DNA from: Lachnospiraceae bacterium
GTDB lineage: Bacteria > Bacillota > Clostridia > Lachnospirales > Lachnospiraceae
NCBI GenBank assembly: GCA_022787145.1
Contig: JALFVM010000212.1
Coordinates: 33,527 to 97,526, forward strand
Direction of reading: 5' to 3'
DNA length: 64,000 nt
Under the pieces are notes generated by a model. The model saw only the letters and a program-made list of their open reading frames with translations, searched no databases and was not told where the DNA came from. Below, in pieces: positions 54,034-61,426 of this stretch (its first letter is position 1; the number at the start of each line of letters is the position of its first letter). The translations under genes and the position numbers were made by a program.

Positions 54034-54073
54034 CGAAAAAGAGGGATTGTCCGGCGACATCCCTCTTTTTTCG
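54034..54073. terminator. bidirectional terminator between rubredoxin and the DccA gene
   Basis: CGAAAAAGAGGGAT and ATCCCTCTTTTTTCG form a stem with an 11-nt loop, giving U-tracts in both directions. Confidence 0.9.
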
Positions 54074-54076
54074 TAT

Positions 54077-54850
54077 TTATTTCTTTGCAGTCAATGCAGC
54101 TCCCATAGCACCTGCATAGCGTCCCATAGGATGGCTTCCCACTTCACAGCCAATCTTCTCAGACAGAACCTCCAGAAAATACGGGCTGTCACAGAGCCCT
54201 CCTGTCAGTTTTACCTTGCCGATGATTCCGTGACGTTTACACAGATTTCCCACTCTCGAGGCAACGGAGTCAATCACGCCTGCTGCAATATCTTCTCTCT
54301 TTTTTCCGGATCCGATGTGGCTGATGACTTCCGATTCCGCAAAAACAGTACACATAGCGCTGATAGACAATGCCTCGCCCCTCTTAGCCATCTCATACAT
54401 CTCGCCGAGGGATGCACCAAGCCTTGTCGCCATGACCTCAATGAATTTTCCAGTTCCTGCGGCACACTTGTCATTCATCAGAAAGTCTGTCACCAGGCCA
54501 TTTTCCACCTTAATAATCTTCGTATCCTGACCGCCCACATCCACAATCGTAAACGCATTCTGCGCTTCGTCCTGGTCATGAAACAGCTTCCAGCCGCCTT
54601 TTCCGTGGCAGGTAATCTCCGTCACAATCCGAGCTGCATAATCAACACAGATTCTTCCATAACCGGTTGCCACGCACACAAAATCTTCACCGTAGCCTTT
54701 TTCTTTGAGTTTCTCATAAATGGCCTCTGCTGTCTCCCTTCCATTCCAGCCGGTTGGCATGGTGAAAGCCTCCACCACGCCATCCTCATCCATCACAACC
54801 GTTTTGGAAGCAGTAGAACCAATGTCAATTCCAACAAAATACTTCGCCAT
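54077..54850 (-). CDS. acyl-CoA dehydratase activase / double-cubane protein reductase ATPase (DccA-like)
   Basis: 257 aa, ASKHA fold. Phosphate-binding GIDIGSTASKTVVMDEDGVV and DVGGQDTKIIKVENG. The bridging [4Fe-4S] cysteines sit in MNDKCAAGTGKFIEVM and SISAMCTVFAES. Proteins of this type form a homodimer around one cluster and use ATP to push electrons into a partner (HgdAB-type dehydratase or DccP). The start is ATG 54850 behind AGGGAG, 11 bp after the partner gene, which fits a DccP-DccA pair. Confidence 0.93.
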   Translation of the reverse strand: MAKYFVGIDIGSTASKTVVMDEDGVVEAFTMPTGWNGRETAEAIYEKLKEKGYGEDFVCVATGYGRICVDYAARIVTEITCHGKGGWKLFHDQDEAQNAFTIVDVGGQDTKIIKVENGLVTDFLMNDKCAAGTGKFIEVMATRLGASLGEMYEMAKRGEALSISAMCTVFAESEVISHIGSGKKREDIAAGVIDSVASRVGNLCKRHGIIGKVKLTGGLCDSPYFLEVLSEKIGCEVGSHPMGRYAGAMGAALTAKK

Positions 54851-54861
54851 GTCCGTTCTCC

Positions 54862-56010
54862 CTATTTTTGAATCGTCTCCAGGAACGCTTCCAGTCGAGT
54901 ATTGATCTGTCCGCTGTCAGCCTGGGAATAATCCGTCTCAATCTCCAGATATGGGATTCCCTTTGCCATCACTGTCTTCTTGACATTGTGTGCCTCAATC
55001 GCATATGTATGACAGGACTGCAGAATGATCTCCAGCACACCGTCAACCTGATAGTCGTCAATCATCTCACTGATGTAGTCCATACGAGACTGGTTCGGAC
55101 TCATAACCGAGCAGTTGATATTCAGATATTTCTTGGCAAGTGCTCTTGTCACAGGAAGACCCGTATCTACCTTCTCAATTTTTTCGCGTGTACCATTGCA
55201 GCAGTCAAATGCAACAACATCAGCACCGAGAAGCTCAATTGCCTTGATGGTTTTCTCGCGCACACCACTGTTCGGACATCCGGTCACAAGAATTCTCGGA
55301 CGAGAGGAAGTTTTTCCTTTGTAATTTTCTTCCCAGTCTTTGAGCACTTCCTTTGTACGTGCCTCAATAACATCACAACGCTGCTCGATATCCGGTGTAA
55401 ATCCAAGAGAATCGAGACGTGTGCCCATCTCATATCCAGATAATGGTGCCGGATTGAGCTTGCCGAGATTCAGATAATCAAGCATCACGTCGCGCTCTCT
55501 GTTTTTGATCTCAATGGCTTTTCTGACATCATCTTCTGTGATGGTAATTCCGTAAAAATCCTCCAGTTTTTTCCAGAAACGTTTGATTTCCAGCTCCCAC
55601 GCGTCTAAAGCGGCCTCATCTCTTCTTGCAGGAAGCTGCATGACATATGTCTCTTTCAGATCATTCATCAATTCAAACATTTTCTTCTTACCATCGCAGG
55701 TCGTCTCACCCACAATAAAATCAGAAAAATAAAAGTATGGACAGGTATCGGTCAGCGCAAATCCATAGCTTGCCTTAATCAATGGACAAAGATTGCGCGG
55801 AAGGTCTGCTTCCGCTGCGCTGATTGGCTCTTCACTCGTCGCACAGAGCGGCACAGCCACTGCTCCTGCTGCCAGTATCAATTCATACGGAACAAACGAG
55901 CAGTAAATACCTACAATTCTCGTTCCCTGTTCTTTCAATTCCTTCATGCGCAAAAATCCTGCTTTTCTTGCATCTGCATATGTCTCAAAATTTTCTGGTA
56001 ATTTTAACAT
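54862..56010 (-). CDS. double-cubane-cluster anaerobic reductase (DccP-like)
   Basis: 382 aa, HgdB/DccP family. Candidate cluster cysteines are in GIYCSFVPYELILAAGAVAV, ADLPRNLCPLIKASYGFALT and GETTCDGKKKMFELMNDLK; a second group is in VTGCPNSGVREK, AFDCCNGTREK and SCHTYAIEAHN. The single-subunit form with its own activase indicates a DccP that receives low-potential electrons by ATP-driven transfer, rather than a two-subunit hydroxyacyl-CoA dehydratase. The natural substrate is not known for the family. The start is ATG 56010 behind AAAGGGG, 70 bp after the DUF3343 gene. Confidence 0.88.
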   Translation of the reverse strand: MLKLPENFETYADARKAGFLRMKELKEQGTRIVGIYCSFVPYELILAAGAVAVPLCATSEEPISAAEADLPRNLCPLIKASYGFALTDTCPYFYFSDFIVGETTCDGKKKMFELMNDLKETYVMQLPARRDEAALDAWELEIKRFWKKLEDFYGITITEDDVRKAIEIKNRERDVMLDYLNLGKLNPAPLSGYEMGTRLDSLGFTPDIEQRCDVIEARTKEVLKDWEENYKGKTSSRPRILVTGCPNSGVREKTIKAIELLGADVVAFDCCNGTREKIEKVDTGLPVTRALAKKYLNINCSVMSPNQSRMDYISEMIDDYQVDGVLEIILQSCHTYAIEAHNVKKTVMAKGIPYLEIETDYSQADSGQINTRLEAFLETIQK

Positions 56011-56080
56011 GTTTTTTCCCCTTTACATTTATTTTATAAAACGGATATTTATCATCCGCTTTGCTGCTTACCTATTTCGA

Positions 56081-56317
56081 TTAAATCATCAGTTCCACAG
56101 CCTTATCATAGCTAAGACCAAGTTCACGAATTTTGTCCTCATAGAGTGGATACTCTTCCGTTGGCATACGCCAGGCCAGTCCGCACCCCGCTGTAATTTC
56201 GGTCGGAATTGGGATCAGCCGCCCCGGAATCTGGTGTTTTATCGCGCTTTTTTCCATCGCCATCGCCTCGGTCGTGGTATGGAACGTCAGTATCCGATAT
56301 GTTTTTCTCTGCCTCAT
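56081..56317 (-). CDS. DUF3343-family protein
   Basis: 78 aa. KTYRILTFHTTTEAMAMEKS, IPGRLIPIPTEITAGCGLAW matches DUF3343, including the single conserved Cys in AGCGLAW. It has no assigned function, but the family is commonly found beside yedF and a class-V aminotransferase-fold protein in loci linked to selenium use. The start is ATG 56317, sharing ATGA with the stop of the upstream gene. The Cys could be a sulfur or selenium carrier; that is speculation. Confidence 0.88.
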   Translation of the reverse strand: MRQRKTYRILTFHTTTEAMAMEKSAIKHQIPGRLIPIPTEITAGCGLAWRMPTEEYPLYEDKIRELGLSYDKAVELMI

Positions 56318-57468
56318 ATCACTTCTTCCCCCGTTTCTTCTGCAAGTTCTCTGACAGCCGCAATAGCCCGGTCAATCTCTTCTTCCGTATTAAAATACGA
56401 AAAGCTAAAACGCACCGCACCCTGGTGAACGGTCTGCAATGTCTCATGCATCAGGGGTGCACAGTGAGCTCCTGCTCGAACACAAATTTCATAATCTTCC
56501 CAGAGGATGTCACTGATTTGTCCCGAATCTTCCTCTCCGATGTTGAGCGTCACGATGGAAGTGCGCATTTTGGCATCGATATCCCCATATAAAATCACAC
56601 CTGGAATGTTTCTCACACCGTCAATGAACCTGCGTGCCAGCGCCCGCTCGCGCCTTCCAATCTCTTCGACTCCCGTTTCCAGCAAAAATGCAAGAGCCGC
56701 ATTCAATCCTGCAATTCCATGACCGTTAATTGTTCCGGCCTCCAGCGCCGTCGGCATCACAGAGGGATGCTCGTGATCGAAACTGTGAACACCGCTTCCG
56801 CCCACCTTAAACGGTGCAATTTCGATTCCCTCACGAACGTAAATACCTCCCGTTCCCTGCGGTCCCATCAATCCTTTATGCCCGGTAAAACAAAGCACAT
56901 CAATTCCCATTTCTTTTACAGACAGCGGGATGGCTCCCGCTGTCTGAGAAGCATCCACTACAAGCAGCAGATGATGACGTCTGGCAAACGCAGAAATAAT
57001 CGAAAGGTCTGTCACATTTCCAGTCAGATTTGACGCATGTGTGATGACAATCGCCTTTGTATTCTCTCTGTAAATCTCTTTCAGTTTGTCATACTCCATT
57101 CTGCCCTTCTCATCTGCCGGCAAAAAGGATAACTCCACGCCCTGCTGTTTCATGCGATATAACGGTCTCAACACAGAATTGTGCTCGCAGACAGTCGTAA
57201 TCACATGATCTCCCGCCTGAAACAATCCATTGATTGCAATATTCAACGATTCCGTGGCATTGGAAGTAAATGCAATTCTCGATGCATCTGAAATTTCAAA
57301 TAAATCCGCCAGTTTCTGTCTCGTATCATAAATCAGACGCGCCGCATTTAAAGTCGGTGCATGCGCACCGCGTCCGGCATTTCCAATTTTGGAGAAAGAC
57401 TGATAAACCGCCTCTGCAACCTGAGGCGGTTTGTGAAAAGAAGTGGCCGCATGGTCAAAATACATCAT
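56314..57468 (-). CDS. cysteine desulfurase-like class V aminotransferase (yedF-associated)
   Basis: 384 aa. It starts MMYFDHAATSFHKPPQVAEA. The PLP Lys lies in DVLCFTGHKGLMGPQGTGG, and the catalytic-Cys loop in VRAGAHCAPLMHETLQTVH, as in group II desulfurases. It could supply sulfur or selenium from (seleno)cysteine. It is sandwiched by 4-nt ATGA overlaps with yedF and DUF3343, so all three are made together. I recall this subfamily from selenium-dependent molybdenum hydroxylase loci; selD is not in the window. Confidence 0.9.
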   Translation of the reverse strand: MMYFDHAATSFHKPPQVAEAVYQSFSKIGNAGRGAHAPTLNAARLIYDTRQKLADLFEISDASRIAFTSNATESLNIAINGLFQAGDHVITTVCEHNSVLRPLYRMKQQGVELSFLPADEKGRMEYDKLKEIYRENTKAIVITHASNLTGNVTDLSIISAFARRHHLLLVVDASQTAGAIPLSVKEMGIDVLCFTGHKGLMGPQGTGGIYVREGIEIAPFKVGGSGVHSFDHEHPSVMPTALEAGTINGHGIAGLNAALAFLLETGVEEIGRRERALARRFIDGVRNIPGVILYGDIDAKMRTSIVTLNIGEEDSGQISDILWEDYEICVRAGAHCAPLMHETLQTVHQGAVRFSFSYFNTEEEIDRAIAAVRELAEETGEEVI

Positions 57469-58067
57469 GGCTTCACCAACAGACTTGCCTTTGTCATTTT
57501 TTCTGCAATGACATACATATTCGTCACACTTCCTACCTGAAGTTTCTCAGACAGGCCATAGTGATTCAGGCAAGTTCCGCAGGTAAGAATCTCCACGCCC
57601 TGCGCCTCCAGTGATTTCAAATCCTCCAGCGTCGGTGCATCCTCGCAGGTCAGCTTTGCACCGCCATTATAAAACAGCATCGTGGAAGGAAGACTTTCCT
57701 GCTGCGTCAGCGCATAGATAAAACCTTTCATCAAAAGCTTTCCAAGATCTTCGTCGCCTTCTCCCATCGTTTCCGATGCAATCACAACCACTGTGTTGTT
57801 TCTTGCATCCGGTGTACAGACAACCGGCGTCTCCTGGACTTTGCCCTCGCCTTCCACTGTAATAATCACCTGATATTTTCCATCTTCCAGCTTGCAGGAT
57901 TTCACCGCACACTGTTTTTCCTTTGCCATTTTTGTCAGATTCTGGACAGCAATCTCGTTGTCCACTAAAACCTCAATCTCTCCTGCGCCCTGCAGTTCGT
58001 TCATTGCCTTAATCGTTTTTACAACTGGAATCGGGCACGCATCTCCCATTGCATTTACCTGTACCAT
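57465..58067 (-). CDS. yedF: sulfurtransferase-like selenium metabolism protein YedF
   Basis: 200 aa from ATG 58067 (AAGGA 7 nt upstream); ATG 58127 further upstream lacks a site and would add 20 unrelated residues. The TusA-like domain has GDACPIPVVKTIKAM with the CPxP motif. The C-terminal DsrE-like domain has PSTMLFYNGGAKLTCEDAPT, LEAQGVEILTCGTCLNHYGL and VGSVTNMYVIAEKMTKASLL. YedF is associated with selenium traits in comparative genomics, biochemistry unproven. It heads the five-gene minus-strand cluster. Confidence 0.92.
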   Translation of the reverse strand: MVQVNAMGDACPIPVVKTIKAMNELQGAGEIEVLVDNEIAVQNLTKMAKEKQCAVKSCKLEDGKYQVIITVEGEGKVQETPVVCTPDARNNTVVVIASETMGEGDEDLGKLLMKGFIYALTQQESLPSTMLFYNGGAKLTCEDAPTLEDLKSLEAQGVEILTCGTCLNHYGLSEKLQVGSVTNMYVIAEKMTKASLLVKP

Positions 58068-58136
58068 ATTCATTCCTTCTTTCTCTACATTCTTGTATCT
58101 GCTCTGTGATTCTAAACAGTTACACATTCTTTCTTT

Positions 58137-58166
58137 ATCATAGCATTTTTATCGTTTCTTATCCAA
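58137..58166 (-). promoter_or_regulatory. promoter of the yedF cluster
   Basis: Minus-strand TTGGAT (58161-58166) and TATGAT (58137-58142) with an 18-bp spacer, 70 bp upstream of the yedF start. Confidence 0.55.
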
Positions 58167-58168
58167 TT

Positions 58169-58215
58169 ATTTATAGAAATCATTTTTGCCGATTTATAGT
58201 TTTTATCTATAAATC
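58169..58215. promoter_or_regulatory. operator-like repeats upstream of the yedF promoter
   Basis: ATTTATAG at 58169-58176, again at 58192-58199 (23 bp later), and its inverted form CTATAAAT at 58207-58214. The second and third form a perfect 9-bp inverted repeat (GATTTATAG / CTATAAATC, 7-bp centre). The first abuts the -35 region. This layout suits an activator of LysR type. An AT-rich terminator for DUF3786 is a less likely alternative, because no U-run follows. Confidence 0.5.
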
Positions 58216-58243
58216 AATATTCTGACAAGCTGATTTTCGAACA

Positions 58244-58885
58244 TTAGCCATCCATTCCAAAGGTAGAGCCCTTTAACGCAAGTCCTGCCACTTCTGCCAG
58301 ACGATACAGCGCCTCCATCGCAATCGAAACGGTGCTCTCCACATGAATAAAATCCGTAGCACTGTAATCAAAAAGAATGTTTGCCTGGGCAGAAAATTCT
58401 TCATCCTCATCCCAGAAAAAGATTCTTACCGGCATACAGTCGAACGATTTCAATTCATATCCCACATCTCCATGTTCCAGCTTCGTTCCGCCAAGCTGGA
58501 TGCAAGCCTGCTCCAATTCTTCGGCATGTCCGGCAAATGTAGCCGCCAGCGGTTCCAGAATCCCTTTTTGAAAAGCAGGAGCAAACGGAGAAGCACCTCG
58601 AAGATCACGAAACGGCACCCAGCGGCCAGTCAGAGCGGCATATTCCTTGCAGTATCCAAACAAGGTATATACATTCAACTTTGTATTGTTGCTGACAAGT
58701 CTGTCATCCTCCATCGCCTCAATTTCCCCTGTCTCTTTCTGAATACCAAGCTTTCTTGCGAACAAATACAGCGTCAGATAATCCCCTTCATCCTTCAATT
58801 CCGGCAATTTCTCCATCAATTCTTTCGCATTCATCTGTAAAAATTTTTCACTCCACTCCTGACAGAGTTTCGCATAATTCGACAT
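58244..58885 (-). CDS. DUF3786-family protein
   Basis: 213 aa, cytoplasmic. MSNYAKLCQEWSEKFLQMNA, FRDLRGASPFAPAFQKGILE and DYSATDFIHVESTVSIAMEA correspond to DUF3786, which I know mainly from anaerobes and methanogens, with no firm function. The start is ATG 58885, directly adjoining the barstar stop (TAAATG) behind AGGAGG, so it is translated with the barstar-like gene. Whether it has anything to do with the nuclease pair is unknown. Confidence 0.82.
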   Translation of the reverse strand: MSNYAKLCQEWSEKFLQMNAKELMEKLPELKDEGDYLTLYLFARKLGIQKETGEIEAMEDDRLVSNNTKLNVYTLFGYCKEYAALTGRWVPFRDLRGASPFAPAFQKGILEPLAATFAGHAEELEQACIQLGGTKLEHGDVGYELKSFDCMPVRIFFWDEDEEFSAQANILFDYSATDFIHVESTVSIAMEALYRLAEVAGLALKGSTFGMDG

Positions 58886-59176
58886 TTACCCTTCCTCCTC
58901 TTTTGGAAGAATCACAGAAAATTCCAGAAGTTCATTTTCTTCCGCAGCATCCTCACATACCTTCCATACTTTTTTAAAATATTGCTTCATTGTATCATCA
59001 AAAAAACCATCCATATCAACTTCCAAAGTAATCTGCTCTGCACGCTCCGTCAGACAATCATACAGAGCAGAGAGATTTCCCCCGTAATAATCCGGAAAAT
59101 TGAGTCCGATTTTTATGTATTCCTGCAATTCTTCCGGCGTGTAAAATTCACTGCTTACAATACTCAGTTCTTTCAT
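58886..59176 (-). CDS. barstar-like ribonuclease inhibitor
   Basis: 96 aa from ATG 59176 behind AAGGAG; the in-frame ATG 59203 lies in the barnase gene. The core FPDYYGGNLSALYDCLTE aligns with barstar's YYGENLDALWDCLTG helix: Asp39 is kept (D40), Trp38 is Tyr, but Asp35, a main contact with barnase, is Ser36. The C-terminus ELLEFSVILP matches the strand with Glu76. Barstar binds and blocks barnase in the cytoplasm. It lies 10 bp downstream of the barnase gene, the order expected for an immunity partner. Confidence 0.9.
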   Translation of the reverse strand: MKELSIVSSEFYTPEELQEYIKIGLNFPDYYGGNLSALYDCLTERAEQITLEVDMDGFFDDTMKQYFKKVWKVCEDAAEENELLEFSVILPKEEEG

Positions 59177-59186
59177 CCGATGCTCC

Positions 59187-59699
59187 TTAATATAATTGTT
59201 CAAACGTCTGGTAGTGATCTCCCGTATAATAAATCAGTCCGTCATTGGAAAACACAATGCGTTCGCTTCCACGGTAACCTCCCGTGTAATTGATATCGCA
59301 TTCTGTCCAGATTCTGCCTGCAGCATCTGGAAGCTGTCCATCGTAATTCTTAAATTCGCTTCCGCCAATACTCATACCAGGAAGCACCTCATCCAGATTT
59401 CCCTCTTTGCTGTCCCATCCGGCATTTCTCGCTTTTGTTTTAGAAACAAAATTGTCTGGCAGGTGTCCATACGTGTGAATGTATAGTGCCACTTCATCCT
59501 TGCTTGTATACGTACCATCCTCTGATATTGCTGAATTTGAAGACGACTCATCAGATTTATTTGATACATCCAAATCTGATGCTGACTGTTGTGTCTCTAA
59601 AGTTTGGTTATCCTGCTGGGAAGACTCCACCTGGTATCCGCCAAAGACTACTACCAGAATAGAAAGAAGAATCAGCAGAAAATTTTTCAATTTTTTCAT
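59187..59699 (-). CDS. secreted barnase-family ribonuclease
   Basis: 170 aa. An N-terminal hydrophobic segment (FLLILLSILVVVFGGYQV), then a Ser/Asp/Gln-rich linker of about 35 residues, then a 110-aa nuclease domain colinear with barnase. The catalytic residues Lys27, Glu73, Arg83, Arg87 and His102 correspond to Lys87, Glu133, Arg143, Arg147 and His162, a constant offset of 60. See LPDNFVSKTKARNAGW, DINYTGGYRGSERIVFS and TGDHYQTF. It should cut single-stranded RNA and be exported or membrane-anchored. The start is ATG 59699 behind AAAGGAAA. Role as defence, competition or nutrition is unproven. Confidence 0.95.
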   Translation of the reverse strand: MKKLKNFLLILLSILVVVFGGYQVESSQQDNQTLETQQSASDLDVSNKSDESSSNSAISEDGTYTSKDEVALYIHTYGHLPDNFVSKTKARNAGWDSKEGNLDEVLPGMSIGGSEFKNYDGQLPDAAGRIWTECDINYTGGYRGSERIVFSNDGLIYYTGDHYQTFEQLY

Positions 59700-59722
59700 T
59701 TTTTACATTTCCTTTCTACTAC

Positions 59723-59751
59723 AATGTATTTATGGTTCATAACTCTTACAA
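59723..59751 (-). promoter_or_regulatory. possible promoter of the barnase-barstar-DUF3786 operon
   Basis: Minus-strand TTGTAA (59746-59751) and TACATT (59723-59728) with a 17-bp spacer, 24 bp before the barnase start. Moderate match only. Confidence 0.45.
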
Positions 59752-59788
59752 CCAGTAAGAAATGACCCATCTATTTTTTCAATACGTT

Positions 59789-60202
59789 TCACTTAAGATT
59801 GTCCGGCCCAAATCCAAGAGGCAGCAGTTCTTTTAATGTGTATTCCAACGGCTCCTCCTCTCCATTCGCCAAAACAATTTTGAAGGTTTCTGGATCACAG
59901 AATTCCATCATCACCTGACGGCAGACACCACATGGTGCACATGGAGCATTTCCATCAGTTTCCTCCATCCCACCTGCAATCGCAATCTTTGTAAATTCTC
60001 TTTCTCCCTCATATACAGCTCTGAAAAATGCCGTTCTCTCTGCGCAGTTTGTCGGTCCATACGCAGCATTTTCAATGTTGCATCCGTGATAAATTTTCCC
60101 GCTCTTTGTAACAAGAGCCGCACCTACACTGTGATGGGAGTACGGAGCATATGCACGTTCTCTGACTTTTTTTGCCTCTAAAATCAACTCTGCATTTGTC
60201 AT
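59789..60202 (-). CDS. cdd: cytidine deaminase
   Basis: 137 aa, tetrameric class. Zinc and proton-shuttle motifs are in GPTNCAERTAFFRAV (Cys-Ala-Glu) and NAPCAPCGVCRQVMMEF (PCxxC). YAPYSHHSVGAALVTKSGKI is the usual N-terminus. It deaminates cytidine and deoxycytidine for pyrimidine salvage. The start is ATG 60202 behind AGGAGGAA. It lies 61 bp downstream of nfo on the same strand. Confidence 0.96.
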   Translation of the reverse strand: MTNAELILEAKKVRERAYAPYSHHSVGAALVTKSGKIYHGCNIENAAYGPTNCAERTAFFRAVYEGEREFTKIAIAGGMEETDGNAPCAPCGVCRQVMMEFCDPETFKIVLANGEEEPLEYTLKELLPLGFGPDNLK

Positions 60203-60263
60203 TTATTCTTTTTCCTCCTATGGAACCATTTTTCAGTTTCATTTTTTCATAAGCTACTTTATA

Positions 60264-61109
60264 CTACCTCCTAGTACATCGAATATATGCCTCTTTTAGC
60301 ATCGCGATCTCCCTCGCCCATCCTTCATCGTCATTCGGTGTCTCCAGTACAAACGGAAGATGACACAAAGCCGGATGATTGATGATGCGCCCAAACGCTT
60401 CCAGACCGATGTGTCCCTGTCCAATTTTCTCATGTCTGTCCTTGTGCGCACCAAGAGGATTCATACTGTCGTTGATGTGAATGGCTTTAAGGCATTCAAG
60501 ACCAATCACACGGTCAAATTCCTGCAAGACGCCATCCAGATCGTGTACAATATCGTATCCAGCATCCCACACATGGCAGGTATCAAGACAAACGCCCATC
60601 TTCTCCTGTAATTTTACGCGGTCGAGAATAGCACGAAGTTCCTCAAAAGAACGTCCCACTTCGCTTCCCTTTCCTGCCATCGTCTCCAGGAGAACCGTTG
60701 TCGTCTGCTCCGGTAAAAGCACATCATTCAAAACCTCTGCAATTTTCTCAATCCCGATCTCTGCCCCCTGTCCCACATGACTTCCAGGATGAAAATTGTA
60801 ATAATTTCCCGGAATATATTCCATGCGCTGCAAATCATCTGCCATTGTTTCTCTGGCAAACACACGAAGATCCTCCTTTGCCGCACAGGCATTCAGCGTA
60901 TATGGCGCATGCGCAACAACCGGTCCAAACTTCTGTTCCTTTGCAATTTCCAGATATTTCTGTACATCCGTTTCTTTGATTTCTTTCGCTTTTCCGCCTC
61001 TTGGATTTCTGGTAAAAAAAGCAAACGTAGAAGCCCCCAGTTTGATCGCCTGCCTGCCCATTGCCGCATATCCTTTCGATGACGAAATATGACTTCCTAT
61101 ATAAAACAT
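60264..61109 (-). CDS. nfo: deoxyribonuclease IV (endonuclease IV)
   Basis: 281 aa. [20 protein letters not shown], the zinc-site segments [35 protein letters not shown], and [20 protein letters not shown] followed by GQGHIG. This TIM-barrel enzyme with three zincs cuts at abasic sites. The start is ATG 61109 behind AAAGGAAG. Together with exoA (28 kb) the genome encodes both AP endonuclease families. Confidence 0.96.
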   Translation of the reverse strand: MFYIGSHISSSKGYAAMGRQAIKLGASTFAFFTRNPRGGKAKEIKETDVQKYLEIAKEQKFGPVVAHAPYTLNACAAKEDLRVFARETMADDLQRMEYIPGNYYNFHPGSHVGQGAEIGIEKIAEVLNDVLLPEQTTTVLLETMAGKGSEVGRSFEELRAILDRVKLQEKMGVCLDTCHVWDAGYDIVHDLDGVLQEFDRVIGLECLKAIHINDSMNPLGAHKDRHEKIGQGHIGLEAFGRIINHPALCHLPFVLETPNDDEGWAREIAMLKEAYIRCTRR

Positions 61110-61156
61110 GCAAAACTTCCTTTCTTTTCTATTCTAATTTATTCTGAAATATTGTA

Positions 61157-61366
61157 TCATATTGACTCATCACAAAAAAGAGTATTTTCAGATGCACCCG
61201 GAGTCAGCTTTTTCACCAACAAACTACGCTTGGTACGGGTATCTCTCTTTATTTGCAATTTTGAATAAATCTGATTACTGTATTGCTTGATGGTTCCCTC
61301 CGAAAGAAAAAGTTTCGCAATTCTTCTGGGTGCTTTCAGTTCTAACGCAGGGAGGCTGTGACTCAT
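61157..61366 (-). pseudogene. LuxR-type helix-turn-helix remnant
   Basis: RRIAKLFLSEGTIKQYSNQI followed by YSKLQIKRDTR is recognisable as the GerE/LuxR C-terminal domain (LFLSEGTVK pattern, then I-KL-I). The first part of that domain (the LTxRE segment) and any receiver or sensor domain are missing, and the reading frame starts within a hairpin. The 317 bp between nfo and queA hold only this fragment and the hairpin at 61351. It is probably a decayed regulator. Confidence 0.7.
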
Positions 61367-61383
61367 TCCGAGCCACAGCCTCC
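61351..61383. terminator. hairpin downstream of queA
   Basis: GGAGGCTGTG and CACAGCCTCC, a perfect 10-bp stem with a 13-nt loop. The U-run (TTTCTCTT) follows only on the plus strand; on the minus strand it lies 44 bp past the queA stop without one. It may end queA transcripts weakly or be left from another gene. Confidence 0.5.
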
Positions 61384-61426
61384 TTTCTCTTATCTTTCAT
61401 TTTCTTACAAATGTACGATTTGAATG

